Origin: Pseudomonadota bacterium
GTDB lineage: Bacteria; Pseudomonadota; Alphaproteobacteria; Azospirillales; Azospirillaceae
NCBI GenBank assembly: GCA_023412175.1
Contig: JAEYOB010000091.1
Span: 1 to 15,558, forward strand
Direction: 5' to 3'
DNA: 15,558 nt
Shown here: piece by piece, positions 1 to 6,551 of the stretch
Position numbering within the stretch: the first letter of the stretch is position 1
Layout of the letters: every line of letters begins with the position of its first letter
Program-made: the position numbers and the translations under genes
Notes under the pieces: generated by a model
What the model saw: the letters and a program-made list of their open reading frames with translations, nothing else
What the model was told of the DNA's origin: nothing
The model's database searches: none

Positions 1-1
1 C

Positions 2-340
2 GGCGGCTTCGTGCTGGGGCTGCCGCTCAACATGGACGGCTCGCAGGGGCCGCGCGCCCAGGCGGCGAACGCCTTCGCCGCCACGCTGGTGCAGCGCGCC
101 GACCTGTTCGGCGGCTGGGAGCCGGACATCGCCTTCTGGGACGAGCGGCTGTCCACGGTCGCCGTACAGCGTTTCATGACCGACGAGGCCGACATGACGC
201 GCAAGCGCCGCGGCGAGGTCGTGGACAAGATGGCCGCCGCCTACATCCTCCAGGGCGCGATCGACTCGCTGGCCTATGCCCGCCGTCAGGCCGAGGCTGC
301 GGCGCGGGCGGACGAGGACGACGAAGACCGCGACGACTGA
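2..340 (+). CDS. ruvX: RuvX/YqgF family Holliday junction resolvase-like protein, 5'-truncated
   Basis: The reading frame is open from the window edge, so the N-terminus, with the first catalytic Asp of this RNase H-like fold, lies upstream. What remains starts with the family motif [15 protein letters not shown]. It continues to WDERLST, which carries the second acidic catalytic residue (Glu), and ends the conserved part with [14 protein letters not shown], which carries the third (Asp). The C-terminus is an acidic tail of Asp and Glu. Family knowledge: YqgF/RuvX proteins are small cytoplasmic nucleases linked to pre-16S rRNA 5'-end maturation in E. coli and proposed as alternative Holliday junction resolvases. 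All motifs in the visible part are intact. The AEC transporter gene starts 6 nt after the stop, so the two may be co-transcribed. The GTG at position 11 lies inside the conserved domain and is not the start. Confidence 0.93.
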   Translation, partial: GGFVLGLPLNMDGSQGPRAQAANAFAATLVQRADLFGGWEPDIAFWDERLSTVAVQRFMTDEADMTRKRRGEVVDKMAAAYILQGAIDSLAYARRQAEAAARADEDDEDRDD

Positions 341-346
341 TCCGGG

Positions 347-1264
347 ATGGCCACCGTCGCCGGCGCGCTGGCGCCCATCTTCCTGCTGATCCTGATCGGC
401 CACGCCCTCCGCCGCTTCGAGCTGGTGCCGGCCGCGTTCTGGCTGCCGGCCGAGCGGGTCACCTACTTCCTGTTCTTCCCGTGCCTGATCATCGACGAGC
501 TGGCGCGGGCGAACCTCGCCGCGTTCGACGTGCTGCCGATGGCGGCGGCGCTGGTCATCGCAACGCTGGCCGCGGCGCTGCTGCTGCTGGCCGGGCGGCG
601 CCTGCTGCCGCTGGACGGGCCGGCCTTCACCTCGGTGTTCCAGGGTGGGATCCGCTTCAACACCTACGTCGGGCTGGCCGCCGCGCGGGCGCTGTTCGGC
701 CCGGCCGGGCTGACGCTGACCGCGGTGGGAATCGCGCTGCTGATCCCGCTGGTCAATGTCCTGAGCATCGCCGTGCTGGCCAGCCACGGGCAGGATTCCA
801 AGGGAGCGAGCCTCAAGGCGGTGATCGGCGGTCTGGTGCGCAACCCGCTGATCATCGGGGCCGCCGTCGGGGCGTTCCTGACCCTGAGCGGCATCGGCAA
901 GCCGCCGCTGATCGGCGACGTGGTGGACATCCTGGCCCGCGCCGCGCTGCCGCTTGGGCTGCTGTCGGTCGGCGCCGGGCTCGACCTGGGCGCCGCGCGG
1001 TCGGCAGGCACCGGCGTCCTGGTGTCGAGCGGCGTCAAGCTGCTGCTGCTGCCGGCCCTGACCGCGCTGGCGTGCCTGGCGCTGGGCGTGGACGGCCTGC
1101 CGCTCATCGTGGCGGTGCTGTTCAACGCCCTGCCCTGCGCGCCCAGCGCCTACATCCTGGCGCGCCAGATGGGCGGCGACCACACGCTGATGGCAACCGT
1201 CATCACCGTCCAGACCCTGCTCGCGGCATTGACGCTGCCGCTGGTGCTGGTGCTGTTCGGGTAG
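347..1264 (+). CDS. AEC (auxin efflux carrier) family transporter
   Basis: The 305-residue product is almost entirely hydrophobic, with about ten membrane-spanning stretches in two blocks. These are separated by a more polar central loop around residues 145-155 (SHGQDSKGAS), the usual AEC/PIN-like architecture. Recognisable signatures are the N-terminal PIFLLILIGHALRR segment, the first-half GGIRFNTYVGLA segment, the second-half RNPLIIGA segment and the C-terminal NALPCAPSAYILARQMGGD motif with its Pro-Cys pair. Length matches bacterial AEC proteins (about 300-320). Family members export or import small organic anions such as malate or malonate; the substrate here cannot be read from sequence. 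The ATG lies 6 nt after the ruvX stop with only a weak purine-poor ribosome site (GATCCGGG). No transcription terminator is evident after the gene. Confidence 0.9.
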   Translation: MATVAGALAPIFLLILIGHALRRFELVPAAFWLPAERVTYFLFFPCLIIDELARANLAAFDVLPMAAALVIATLAAALLLLAGRRLLPLDGPAFTSVFQGGIRFNTYVGLAAARALFGPAGLTLTAVGIALLIPLVNVLSIAVLASHGQDSKGASLKAVIGGLVRNPLIIGAAVGAFLTLSGIGKPPLIGDVVDILARAALPLGLLSVGAGLDLGAARSAGTGVLVSSGVKLLLLPALTALACLALGVDGLPLIVAVLFNALPCAPSAYILARQMGGDHTLMATVITVQTLLAALTLPLVLVLFG

Positions 1265-1810
1265 GCACCCTCCGCGGCGGCACAGTCATACGCCACATGG
1301 ACAGTGGTCTTTCCGAAAAGTCACATGCCTTTCGCGCTATTTCATTTTGAATTTAAATTGATTCTTTGTGCAATTGGCCACCTCGCCGGTTCCGCTGCGG
1401 TAGCCCTTTGCCGACACGACCACCGCTCCAGATTCATTACCCCTGCTAACTATACCGTTTTACTATGACATTGCAGCCATTCCTCAACCGAAGGTCGACT
1501 TGCCCGGCCTGTCGTTATATGCTCCTCGGCATAAGGTACTTCCAAACGGCAGAGCGGGGGCTTCATGTGCCAGTTTGCGACACCTGAGTGCGGCTCTGTC
1601 TGCCGCGCCATCAAGACCGTTCGCGACTTGAGCCGCAGCCGGGTCGGCCTCGAAGCTCGGGAATATCTGATCAACGTGGAGCGGAATCTGCTGGGGATGC
1701 TCAGCTGCAACGCCCCTTTCGGAACGGAAGCGGCACGGCGGCCGGTACCGATGGCCGCCGAATAGCGTCGGCCCCGCATCACCCCGGCCCAACATTACTC
1801 CAGCCCAAAT
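1265..1810. other. Gene-poor intergenic stretch with AT-rich core
   Basis: This 546-nt gap separates the AEC transporter from the convergent GFA gene. By hand count positions 1321-1380 hold 21 G/C in 60 (about 35%), against roughly 70% in the flanking genes. The core contains the 10-bp palindrome AATTTAAATT at 1350-1359. Further T/A-rich tracts lie at 1447-1470 (CTATACCG, TACTATGAC). I could not pair these convincingly with -35 boxes. The only coding candidate is the small plus-strand ORF at 1565-1765. No terminator, tRNA or mobile-element end is visible. Confidence 0.6.
1565..1765 (+). CDS. Possible small hypothetical protein (66 aa, four Cys)
   Basis: I do not recognise this ORF. For it: an ATG preceded by a purine-rich AGAGCGGGGG about 4 nt upstream; a G/C-leaning third codon position (roughly three quarters by eye, lower than neighbours but biased); and an absence of low-complexity runs. 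The product is soluble-looking, with Cys at residues 2, 9, 13 and 48. Against it: two open frames overlap it on the minus strand (1450-1782, 1484-1795), and the region is compositionally unlike the flanking genes. No signal peptide or membrane segment is apparent. It could be a real lineage-specific small protein or a chance ORF in the gap. Confidence 0.3.
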   Translation: MCQFATPECGSVCRAIKTVRDLSRSRVGLEAREYLINVERNLLGMLSCNAPFGTEAARRPVPMAAE

Positions 1811-1818
1811 TTACTCCG
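1787..1818. repeat. Imperfect tandem duplication, two 16-bp units
   Basis: Unit 1 (1787-1802) GCCCAACATTACTCCA and unit 2 (1803-1818) GCCCAAATTTACTCCG match at 13 of 16 positions. Unit 2 contains the minus-strand stop codon and last codons of the GFA gene. Unit 1 repeats the same GGAGTAA sequence just beyond it, so a small duplication of the gene's 3' tip is the simplest reading. Confidence 0.6.
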
Positions 1819-2245
1819 GCAATGTCGACGAGCCGTCCACGTCCGTTGACGTGCAACGTTTCAGCCCGTCCTCGCCGATCTCGTAATAGTCGCCCTTGAA
1901 GTCGGTCCAGATGTGCTTGTCGGCACGCAGCCCGGTGGGCTCGTCGAGGCTGCCGGCGCTGACGTCGAGACGCGCCCCGCCGATCGGATCCCAGAACAGG
2001 CCGGCGCCGCAGCGGGAGCAGAACCCCCGCCGCGCCGTCTCGGACGATTGATACCAGTTCAGCGTCTCGTCCTTCAGCAGGCGGAACGCGTCGCGCGGGA
2101 AGGTGGTGTAGGCGCCGACGTGGCTGTGCTGGCGGCGGCACTGGCCGCAATGACAGAACGAGATTGGCCCCGGCTGCGTGGCGATCTCGTAGCGGATGCC
2201 GCCGCAGGCGCAGCCGCCCGTCCAGGTGCGCCGTTCACCACCCAT
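1811..2245 (-). CDS. GFA (glutathione-dependent formaldehyde-activating-like) family zinc protein
   Basis: The 144-residue cytoplasmic protein carries the full GFA cysteine pattern: GGCACGG (Cys12, Cys14), FCHCGQCRR (Cys31, Cys33, Cys36) and FCSRCGAGLFW (Cys76, Cys79). In Gfa of Paracoccus this arrangement binds structural and catalytic zinc and promotes S-hydroxymethylglutathione formation. Most paralogues of this size, often called DUF636, have no proven substrate, so formaldehyde chemistry should not be assumed. Conserved SAGSLDEPTG and HIWTDFKGDYYE segments complete the domain. The start is the ATG 3 nt after the stop of the DUF1127 gene, with that gene's 3' end supplying the ribosome site, which indicates translational coupling. 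The C-terminus ends inside a 16-bp tandem duplication. No adhC/frmA-like dehydrogenase is nearby. Confidence 0.9.
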   Translation of the reverse strand: MGGERRTWTGGCACGGIRYEIATQPGPISFCHCGQCRRQHSHVGAYTTFPRDAFRLLKDETLNWYQSSETARRGFCSRCGAGLFWDPIGGARLDVSAGSLDEPTGLRADKHIWTDFKGDYYEIGEDGLKRCTSTDVDGSSTLPE

Positions 2246-2248
2246 GGA

Positions 2249-2482
2249 TCAGCCCCTCCAGAACGGCTTATCGGCCTCGAAGCCGGCGTCGGCGCGCGAG
2301 ACGCCGATGTCGCTCAGCAGGTGATCCGACAGCGATTCCAGCGCCTGCCGCTGGCGGCGCCGCTCCTGCCACGTCGCAAGCTTGTCGGTGGCGCTGACCA
2401 CGGCCCGGCCGACCGCCTGGAACAGGCCGCCGTCGGGGCGGTGCGAGGTGCGCGAGAAGACCGTGTTCGTGCTCTGGCTCAT
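2249..2482 (-). CDS. DUF1127 (YjiS-like) small basic protein
   Basis: The 77-residue protein ends in the diagnostic DUF1127 block at residues 39-76: Trp and an Arg-rich patch (WQERRRQRQ), then LESLSDHLLSDIGVSR, then KPFWRG. The N-terminal 30 residues are variable and polar. Family knowledge: DUF1127 proteins are abundant in Alphaproteobacteria. Characterised examples in Rhodobacter and Agrobacterium are small Arg-rich proteins that act in RNA metabolism and stress or phosphate responses, so an RNA-binding role is reasonable but inferred here. The ATG is preceded by GGAG with 9-nt spacing. It is the first gene of a two-gene unit with the GFA protein and is divergent from the LysR regulator, sharing a 133-nt control region. 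An ATTAG half-site on the minus strand (2495-2499) overlaps the ribosome-binding region. Confidence 0.92.
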   Translation of the reverse strand: MSQSTNTVFSRTSHRPDGGLFQAVGRAVVSATDKLATWQERRRQRQALESLSDHLLSDIGVSRADAGFEADKPFWRG

Positions 2483-2553
2483 GGCTCTCGTCTCCTAATC
2501 GGACTGCGTGGAGAGCAGTGTTGTTCCGAAGACGAAGATGGACCACCCGATCC

Positions 2554-2583
2554 TTGCGGACAAACGATGGTTTCTCATATGAT
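2554..2583 (+). promoter_or_regulatory. Predicted sigma-70 promoter of the LysR regulator gene
   Basis: A TTGCGG -35 box (2554-2559) is separated by 18 nt from a TATGAT -10 box (2578-2583). The -35 box resembles those before pyrB (TTGCGG) and dprA (TTGCCC), which supports it as this organism's usual form. The expected transcription start is near 2590, inside the ATTAG-N5-CTAAT operator. The leader would be about 26 nt and include GGAAC (2601-2605) as ribosome site. Confidence 0.5.
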
Positions 2584-2585
2584 GG

Positions 2586-2600
2586 ATTAGGAAATCTAAT
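2586..2600. promoter_or_regulatory. LysR-type operator, perfect dyad ATTAG-N5-CTAAT (T-N11-A)
   Basis: The 15-bp site ATTAGGAAATCTAAT has perfect 5-bp arms and fits the general LysR box T-N11-A. Its arm CTAAT is the motif described for E. coli GcvA sites, and the adjacent gene encodes a GcvA-type regulator. It covers the predicted start of transcription of that gene, 15 nt before its ATG. This is the geometry of autorepression, with possible control of the divergent DUF1127-GFA pair. Confidence 0.6.
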
Positions 2601-2615
2601 GGAACAAAATCGCCG

Positions 2616-3524
2616 ATGAACCGCCGCCTGCCGCCGCTGAACGCCTTGCGCGCCTTCGAGGCTGCGGCCCGCCATCTGTCCTTCACAAAAGCCTCGGAAG
2701 AGCTTCACGTCACCCAAGCTGCGGTAAGCCATCAGATCAAGGCCCTGGAGGAATGGCTGGGGGTGCCGCTGTTCCGCCGGGTGAACCGCGGGCTGGTGCT
2801 GACCGACGCCGGGCAGACCTACCTGCCGCCGCTGCGCGAGGCGCTTGACCTGATGGCCAGCGCCACCGAGCGGCTGTTCCGCAAGGACTCCACCGGCACG
2901 CTGACCATCTCCACCATGCCGTCCTTCGCGGCGAAGTGGCTGGTGCTGCGGCTGGGGCGGTTCCAGGCGGAACACCCCGAGCTGGACGTGCGCCTGCACA
3001 CCACCTCGCAGATGGTGGACTTCGCGCAGCAGGACGTGGACCTGGCGATCCGCTTCGGCAGCGGCAACTGGCCCGAGCTGCGGGTCGAGCGCCTGCTGAA
3101 CGAGAACGTCTTCCCGGTATGCAGCCCGCGCCTGCTGCCCACCCTCAAGACTCCGGCCGACCTCAGGAAGCACACGCTGCTGCACGACGACTACATCATC
3201 AATTGGGGCACCTGGTGCGCCGCCGCCGGGGTGCAGGGGATCGACATCGCGCGCGGCACGCAGTTCACGGATTCGGCCCTCACGCTGCAGGCCGCCATGG
3301 AGGGGCACGGCGTGGCGTTGGCCCGGCAGGTGCTGGTCGCCGACGACCTCGCGGCCGGCCGGCTGGTGCAGCCGTTCGAGGTCATGCTGACCGGCCAGTA
3401 CGCGTACTATTTCGTCGCACCGGCGCACTACATGACGCGCCCGAAGGTCAAGGCGTTCCGCGAATGGCTGTTCGTCGAGGCCGAGAACTACGCGGCGCAG
3501 ATGAACCTGCCCGAACGCGCGTGA
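2616..3524 (+). CDS. LysR-family transcriptional regulator, GcvA-type
   Basis: The 302-residue length is standard for the family. Residues 5-64 form the winged helix-turn-helix: LNALRAFEAAARHLSFTKAS, then the recognition helix region VTQAAVSHQIKALEEWLG, then LFRRVNRGLVLTDAGQ. The LPPLNALRAFEAAARH opening and the VDLAIRFGSGNWP segment in the effector domain (about residues 90-295) are typical of the GcvA branch, which includes regulators of glycine cleavage and of beta-lactamases. The effector and targets are not predictable; no gcvTHP genes are in view. The ATG has GGAAC 10 nt upstream and lies just after a LysR-type dyad, consistent with autoregulation. The divergent DUF1127-GFA unit is the natural candidate target. 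The stop is 67 nt before pyrB, with a separate promoter between. Confidence 0.93.
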   Translation: MNRRLPPLNALRAFEAAARHLSFTKASEELHVTQAAVSHQIKALEEWLGVPLFRRVNRGLVLTDAGQTYLPPLREALDLMASATERLFRKDSTGTLTISTMPSFAAKWLVLRLGRFQAEHPELDVRLHTTSQMVDFAQQDVDLAIRFGSGNWPELRVERLLNENVFPVCSPRLLPTLKTPADLRKHTLLHDDYIINWGTWCAAAGVQGIDIARGTQFTDSALTLQAAMEGHGVALARQVLVADDLAAGRLVQPFEVMLTGQYAYYFVAPAHYMTRPKVKAFREWLFVEAENYAAQMNLPERA

Positions 3525-3554
3525 TCGCGGGCATCAAATGGCCCTCCCACGATC

Positions 3555-3583
3555 TTGCGGGGCGCCGGGCACCCTCCTATAGT
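3555..3583 (+). promoter_or_regulatory. Predicted sigma-70 promoter of pyrB-pyrC-plsY, probably leaderless
   Basis: TTGCGG (3555-3560), 17-nt spacer, TATAGT (3578-3583). The -10 box ends 8 nt before the pyrB ATG (3592), so the transcript is expected to begin within about 2 nt of the start codon. No Shine-Dalgarno sequence is present between the box and the ATG (only CGCGGCCC). Confidence 0.6.
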
Positions 3584-3591
3584 CGCGGCCC

Positions 3592-4545
3592 ATGACCGCC
3601 ACCGCCGCACCGCGTTTCCCGCACCGTCACCTGCTCGGCATCGAGGGTTTGACGGCGGGTGAGATTTCCCTCGTCCTCGACCTGGCCGACGGCTACGTCG
3701 AGCACAACCGGAAGCCCGACACGAAGGAATACATCCTCCGCGGGCGGACGGTGATGAACCTGTTCTTCGAGAACTCGACGCGCACCCGTACCTCGTTCGA
3801 GCTGGCCGGCAAGCGCCTGGGCGCCGACGTGATCAACATGTCGGTGGACGCCTCGTCGGTGAAGAAGGGCGAGACGCTGATCGACACGGCGATGACGCTG
3901 AACGCCATGCACGTCGATGCGCTGGTGGTGCGGCACTCCGAGTCGGGCGCGGTGAAGCTGCTGTCCGACAAGGTGAACTGCTCGGTCATCAACGCCGGCG
4001 ACGGCAACCACGAGCACCCGACGCAGGCGCTCCTCGACGCGCTGGCGATCCGCCGCCGCCTGGGCCGGCTGGAAGGGCTGGTGGTGGCGATCTGCGGCGA
4101 CATCCTGCACAGCCGCGTCGCGCGCTCGAACATCCACCTGCTGAACGCCATGGGTGCGCGCGTCCGCGTCGTCGCCCCGCCGACGCTGGTTCCCTCGGCC
4201 ATCGCGCGCCTGGGCTGCGAGGTCCATCACACGATGAGCAGCGGCCTGAAGGACGCCGACGTGGTGATGATGCTGCGCCTCCAGAATGAGCGCATGAGCG
4301 GCCAGTACGTGCCCTCGACGCGCGAGTACTTCTACTTCTACGGCCTCGACTACGAGAAGCTGGCGGTCGCCAAGCCCGACGCGGTGATCATGCACCCCGG
4401 CCCGATGAACCGCGGCGTCGAGATCGACTCCGAGGTGGCCGACGACCTCAAGCGCTCGATGATCCTCGACCAGGTGGAACTCGGCGTCGCCGTGCGCATG
4501 GCCGTTCTCGACCTCCTGACCCGCGACCGCCGGGGAGCCCTGTGA
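3592..4545 (+). CDS. pyrB: Aspartate carbamoyltransferase catalytic chain
   Basis: The enzyme condenses carbamoyl phosphate with L-aspartate to N-carbamoyl-aspartate, the committed step of pyrimidine synthesis. The 317-residue protein carries the carbamoyl-phosphate loop [13 protein letters not shown] (STRTRTS at 62-68), the mobile-loop segment SVKKGET (89-95), the [14 protein letters not shown] motif (HPTQ at 142-145), a [12 protein letters not shown] strand-loop in the aspartate domain and the C-terminal [11 protein letters not shown] motif. All active-site elements appear intact. There is no regulatory PyrI gene; instead a dihydroorotase-like gene follows, with its ATG overlapping the stop codon by 1 nt. 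This arrangement matches ATCases that assemble with a pseudo-dihydroorotase. The ATG was chosen because a promoter -10 ends 8 nt before it and family members begin similarly. Confidence 0.97.
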   Translation: MTATAAPRFPHRHLLGIEGLTAGEISLVLDLADGYVEHNRKPDTKEYILRGRTVMNLFFENSTRTRTSFELAGKRLGADVINMSVDASSVKKGETLIDTAMTLNAMHVDALVVRHSESGAVKLLSDKVNCSVINAGDGNHEHPTQALLDALAIRRRLGRLEGLVVAICGDILHSRVARSNIHLLNAMGARVRVVAPPTLVPSAIARLGCEVHHTMSSGLKDADVVMMLRLQNERMSGQYVPSTREYFYFYGLDYEKLAVAKPDAVIMHPGPMNRGVEIDSEVADDLKRSMILDQVELGVAVRMAVLDLLTRDRRGAL

Positions 4546-5858
4546 TGCCGAACACCCCCAGCAGTGCCGCCCGCGTCGCCTACGTCAACGCCCGCCTGCT
4601 CGACCCCGCCAGCGGCCTCGACACGCACGGCGCGCTGCTCACCGAGGGCACGAAGATCGCCGACCTCGGGCCCACGCTGTTCAACGACGGCGTGCCGGAG
4701 GGAATCGAGGTGGTCGATCTCGGCGGCCAGTGCCTCGCCCCCGGCCTTGTCGACATGCGCGTCATGGTCGCCGAGCCCGGCAACGAGCAGAAGGAAACGA
4801 TCAAGAGCGTGTCGCGCGCCGCGGCGGCCGGCGGCGTGACCTCGATCGTCTGCCTGCCCAACACCGCCCCGGTCCGCGACGACATATCGGGGCTGGAGTT
4901 CCTCGCCCGGCGCGCCCGCGAGGTGAAACTCGTCAAGGTCTACGCCTACGCCACCGCGACGCGCGGCGCCGCGGGCTCCGAGATCACCGAGATGGGCCTC
5001 CTCTCGCGGGCCGGCGCGGTGGCCTTCACCGACGGCTTGCGGGCCATCGAGAGCGCCAAGGTGATGCGCCGCGCGCTCAGCTACGCCAAGGGCTTCGGCA
5101 AGCTGGTCATCCAGCACCCGGAGGAGCCGAGCCTCGCCTCCGGCGGCATGATGAACGCCGGCGAGATCGCCACCCGCCTCGGCCTGACCGGCATCCCGCG
5201 CGAGGCCGAGATCATTATGATCGAGCGCGACCTGCGCCTGCTGGAACTGACCGGCGGGCGGCTGCACTTCGCGCACGTCACCACGGGCGAGTCGGTGGAG
5301 ATCATCCGCCGCGCCAAGGCGCGAGGCCTGAACGTCACCTGCGACACCGCCCCGCACTATGTGGCGCTGACCGAGACGGACATCGGCGAGTACCGCACCT
5401 TCGCCAAGGTCTCCCCGCCGCTGCGCGGCGAGATGGACCGACGCGCCGTCGTCGAAGGGCTGGCCGACGGCACCATCGACGCCATCGCCTCAGACCACAT
5501 TCCCCAGGACCAGGACCACAAGCGCCTGCCCTTCAGCCAGGCCGACTTCGGCGTGATCGGCCTGGAGACCCTGCTGCCGCTGACGCTGGAACTGGCGCAC
5601 AAGAAGAAGCTGACGCTCCTGCAGGCGCTGGCCTGCGTGACCGCCAAGCCGGCGGCGATCCTCGACCTGCCGGCCGGGCGTCTGGCGAAGGACGCGGCGG
5701 CGGACCTCCTGGTGTTCGATCCGGAGGTGCCATGGACGGTGGACGTGGACGCCTTCAAATCGAAGTCCAAGAACTCCCCCTTCGAGGACCGGCCGGTGCA
5801 GGGCTGCCCGCTGCGCACGGTGGTGGACGGCCGCACGGTCTGGCAGGCGGAAGGCTGA
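4545..5858 (+). CDS. pyrC: Dihydroorotase-like protein lacking the metal-binding HxH (probable pseudo-dihydroorotase)
   Basis: The 437-residue amidohydrolase-superfamily protein has the overall layout of class I dihydroorotases: N-terminal beta-sandwich (GTKIADLG, CLAPGLVD), TIM barrel with GVTSIVCLPNTAPVRD, and C-terminal GRLAKDAAADLLVFDP. The zinc motif normally reading DxHxH after GLVD is Asp70-Met-Arg72-Val-Met74, so both metal histidines are gone. His191, His244 and Asp317 (SDHIP) remain, but the usual second His of DHAPH is Gln321. By analogy with the inactive PyrC' of Pseudomonas, it probably supports ATCase assembly rather than catalysing ring closure; that is inference. The ATG at 4545 has GGGGAG 7 nt upstream and overlaps the pyrB stop by 1 nt (TGATG). 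A GTG 3 nt earlier is also in frame but too close to the ribosome site. The symbol reflects family, not proven activity. Confidence 0.9.
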   Translation: MPNTPSSAARVAYVNARLLDPASGLDTHGALLTEGTKIADLGPTLFNDGVPEGIEVVDLGGQCLAPGLVDMRVMVAEPGNEQKETIKSVSRAAAAGGVTSIVCLPNTAPVRDDISGLEFLARRAREVKLVKVYAYATATRGAAGSEITEMGLLSRAGAVAFTDGLRAIESAKVMRRALSYAKGFGKLVIQHPEEPSLASGGMMNAGEIATRLGLTGIPREAEIIMIERDLRLLELTGGRLHFAHVTTGESVEIIRRAKARGLNVTCDTAPHYVALTETDIGEYRTFAKVSPPLRGEMDRRAVVEGLADGTIDAIASDHIPQDQDHKRLPFSQADFGVIGLETLLPLTLELAHKKKLTLLQALACVTAKPAAILDLPAGRLAKDAAADLLVFDPEVPWTVDVDAFKSKSKNSPFEDRPVQGCPLRTVVDGRTVWQAEG

Positions 5859-5862
5859 TCCG

Positions 5863-6459
5863 GTGCTGACGCTGACCGTCGCGGCCCTGCTGGGCTACCT
5901 GCTGGGCTCGATCCCGTTCGGGCTGGTTCTGACGCGGCTGGCCGGGTACGGCGACATCCGCAAGATCGGCTCCGGCAACATCGGCGCCACCAACGTGCTG
6001 CGCACCGGCAACAAGCCGCTGGCGCTGGCCACGCTGCTGCTCGACAGCGGCAAGGGCGCCATCGCGACCCTGGCCGCCCTGTACCTCGCCGGCGAGGACG
6101 CCGCGCTGCTTGCCGCCGCCGGGTCCCTGGTGGGCCACAGCTTCCCGGTGTGGCTGGGCTTCAACGGCGGCAAGGGCGTGGCGACGACGCTGGGCGTGCT
6201 GCTGGCGGCGGCGTGGCCGGTGGGCGTGCTGGCCTGCCTGACCTGGCTGGTGGTGGCGCTGCTGTTCCGCATCTCGTCGCTGTCGGCGCTGGTGGCGGTG
6301 GGCCTCAGCCCGGTCACGGCGTGGTTCCTCGCCGGGCCGAAGATGGCGCTGCTGTGCGTGCTGGTCACGGTGCTGGTCTTCATCCGGCACGAGGCGAACA
6401 TCCGCCGGCTGCTGAAGGGCGAAGAGCCGAAGATCAATTTCAAGAAAAAGGCGGCCTGA
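5863..6459 (+). CDS. plsY: Glycerol-3-phosphate acyltransferase PlsY
   Basis: PlsY transfers an acyl group from acyl-phosphate to sn-glycerol-3-phosphate to give lysophosphatidic acid, the first step of phospholipid synthesis in most bacteria. It is an inner-membrane protein. The 198-residue product has the three family motifs: GSIPFGLVL with GSGNIGATNVLR near the N-terminus (motif 1), GHSFPVWLGFNGGKGVAT (motif 2) and RHEANIRRLLKGEEPK near the C-terminus (motif 3). Hydrophobic segments between them fit the five-helix topology. The C-terminus is basic (KKKAA). The start codon is GTG, 4 nt after the pyrC stop, with GGAAGG 8 nt upstream inside the pyrC 3' end, so it is the third gene of the pyrB transcript. 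A strong stem-loop begins at the nucleotide after the stop codon. Confidence 0.96.
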   Translation: MLTLTVAALLGYLLGSIPFGLVLTRLAGYGDIRKIGSGNIGATNVLRTGNKPLALATLLLDSGKGAIATLAALYLAGEDAALLAAAGSLVGHSFPVWLGFNGGKGVATTLGVLLAAAWPVGVLACLTWLVVALLFRISSLSALVAVGLSPVTAWFLAGPKMALLCVLVTVLVFIRHEANIRRLLKGEEPKINFKKKAA

Positions 6460-6487
6460 TTCCCCAATTCCTCACGGGATTGGGGAA
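6460..6487 (+). terminator. 12-bp stem-loop immediately after plsY
   Basis: TTCCCCAATTCC (6460-6471) pairs with GGGATTGGGGAA (6476-6487), with one U-G wobble and a TCAC tetraloop. It starts at the first nucleotide after the plsY stop. What follows is TATTAAAT rather than a U-run, so it may be a factor-assisted terminator or a 3'-end stabiliser more than a classical intrinsic terminator. It separates the pyrB unit from dprA. Confidence 0.6.
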
Positions 6488-6514
6488 TATTAAATACCAA
6501 CGCACGTTTTCGCG

Positions 6515-6543
6515 TTGCCCGTGACGCGTGTCGGTTGTACAAA
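6515..6543 (+). promoter_or_regulatory. Predicted sigma-70 promoter of dprA, probably leaderless
   Basis: TTGCCC (6515-6520), 17-nt spacer, TACAAA (6538-6543, within GTACAAAAT). The box ends 8 nt before the ATG at 6552, exactly the distance found at pyrB. There is no Shine-Dalgarno sequence before that ATG. Confidence 0.45.
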
Positions 6544-6551
6544 ATCGGCGC

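Noticed and set aside
1450..1795. Two overlapping minus-strand frames of 103-110 codons in the gap after the AEC gene
   Set aside because: They have no clear ribosome site, an atypical composition and no recognisable domain, and they conflict with each other.
6528..6551. GTG start extending DprA by eight residues
   Set aside because: It overlaps the predicted -10 box, has no ribosome site and adds unconserved residues.
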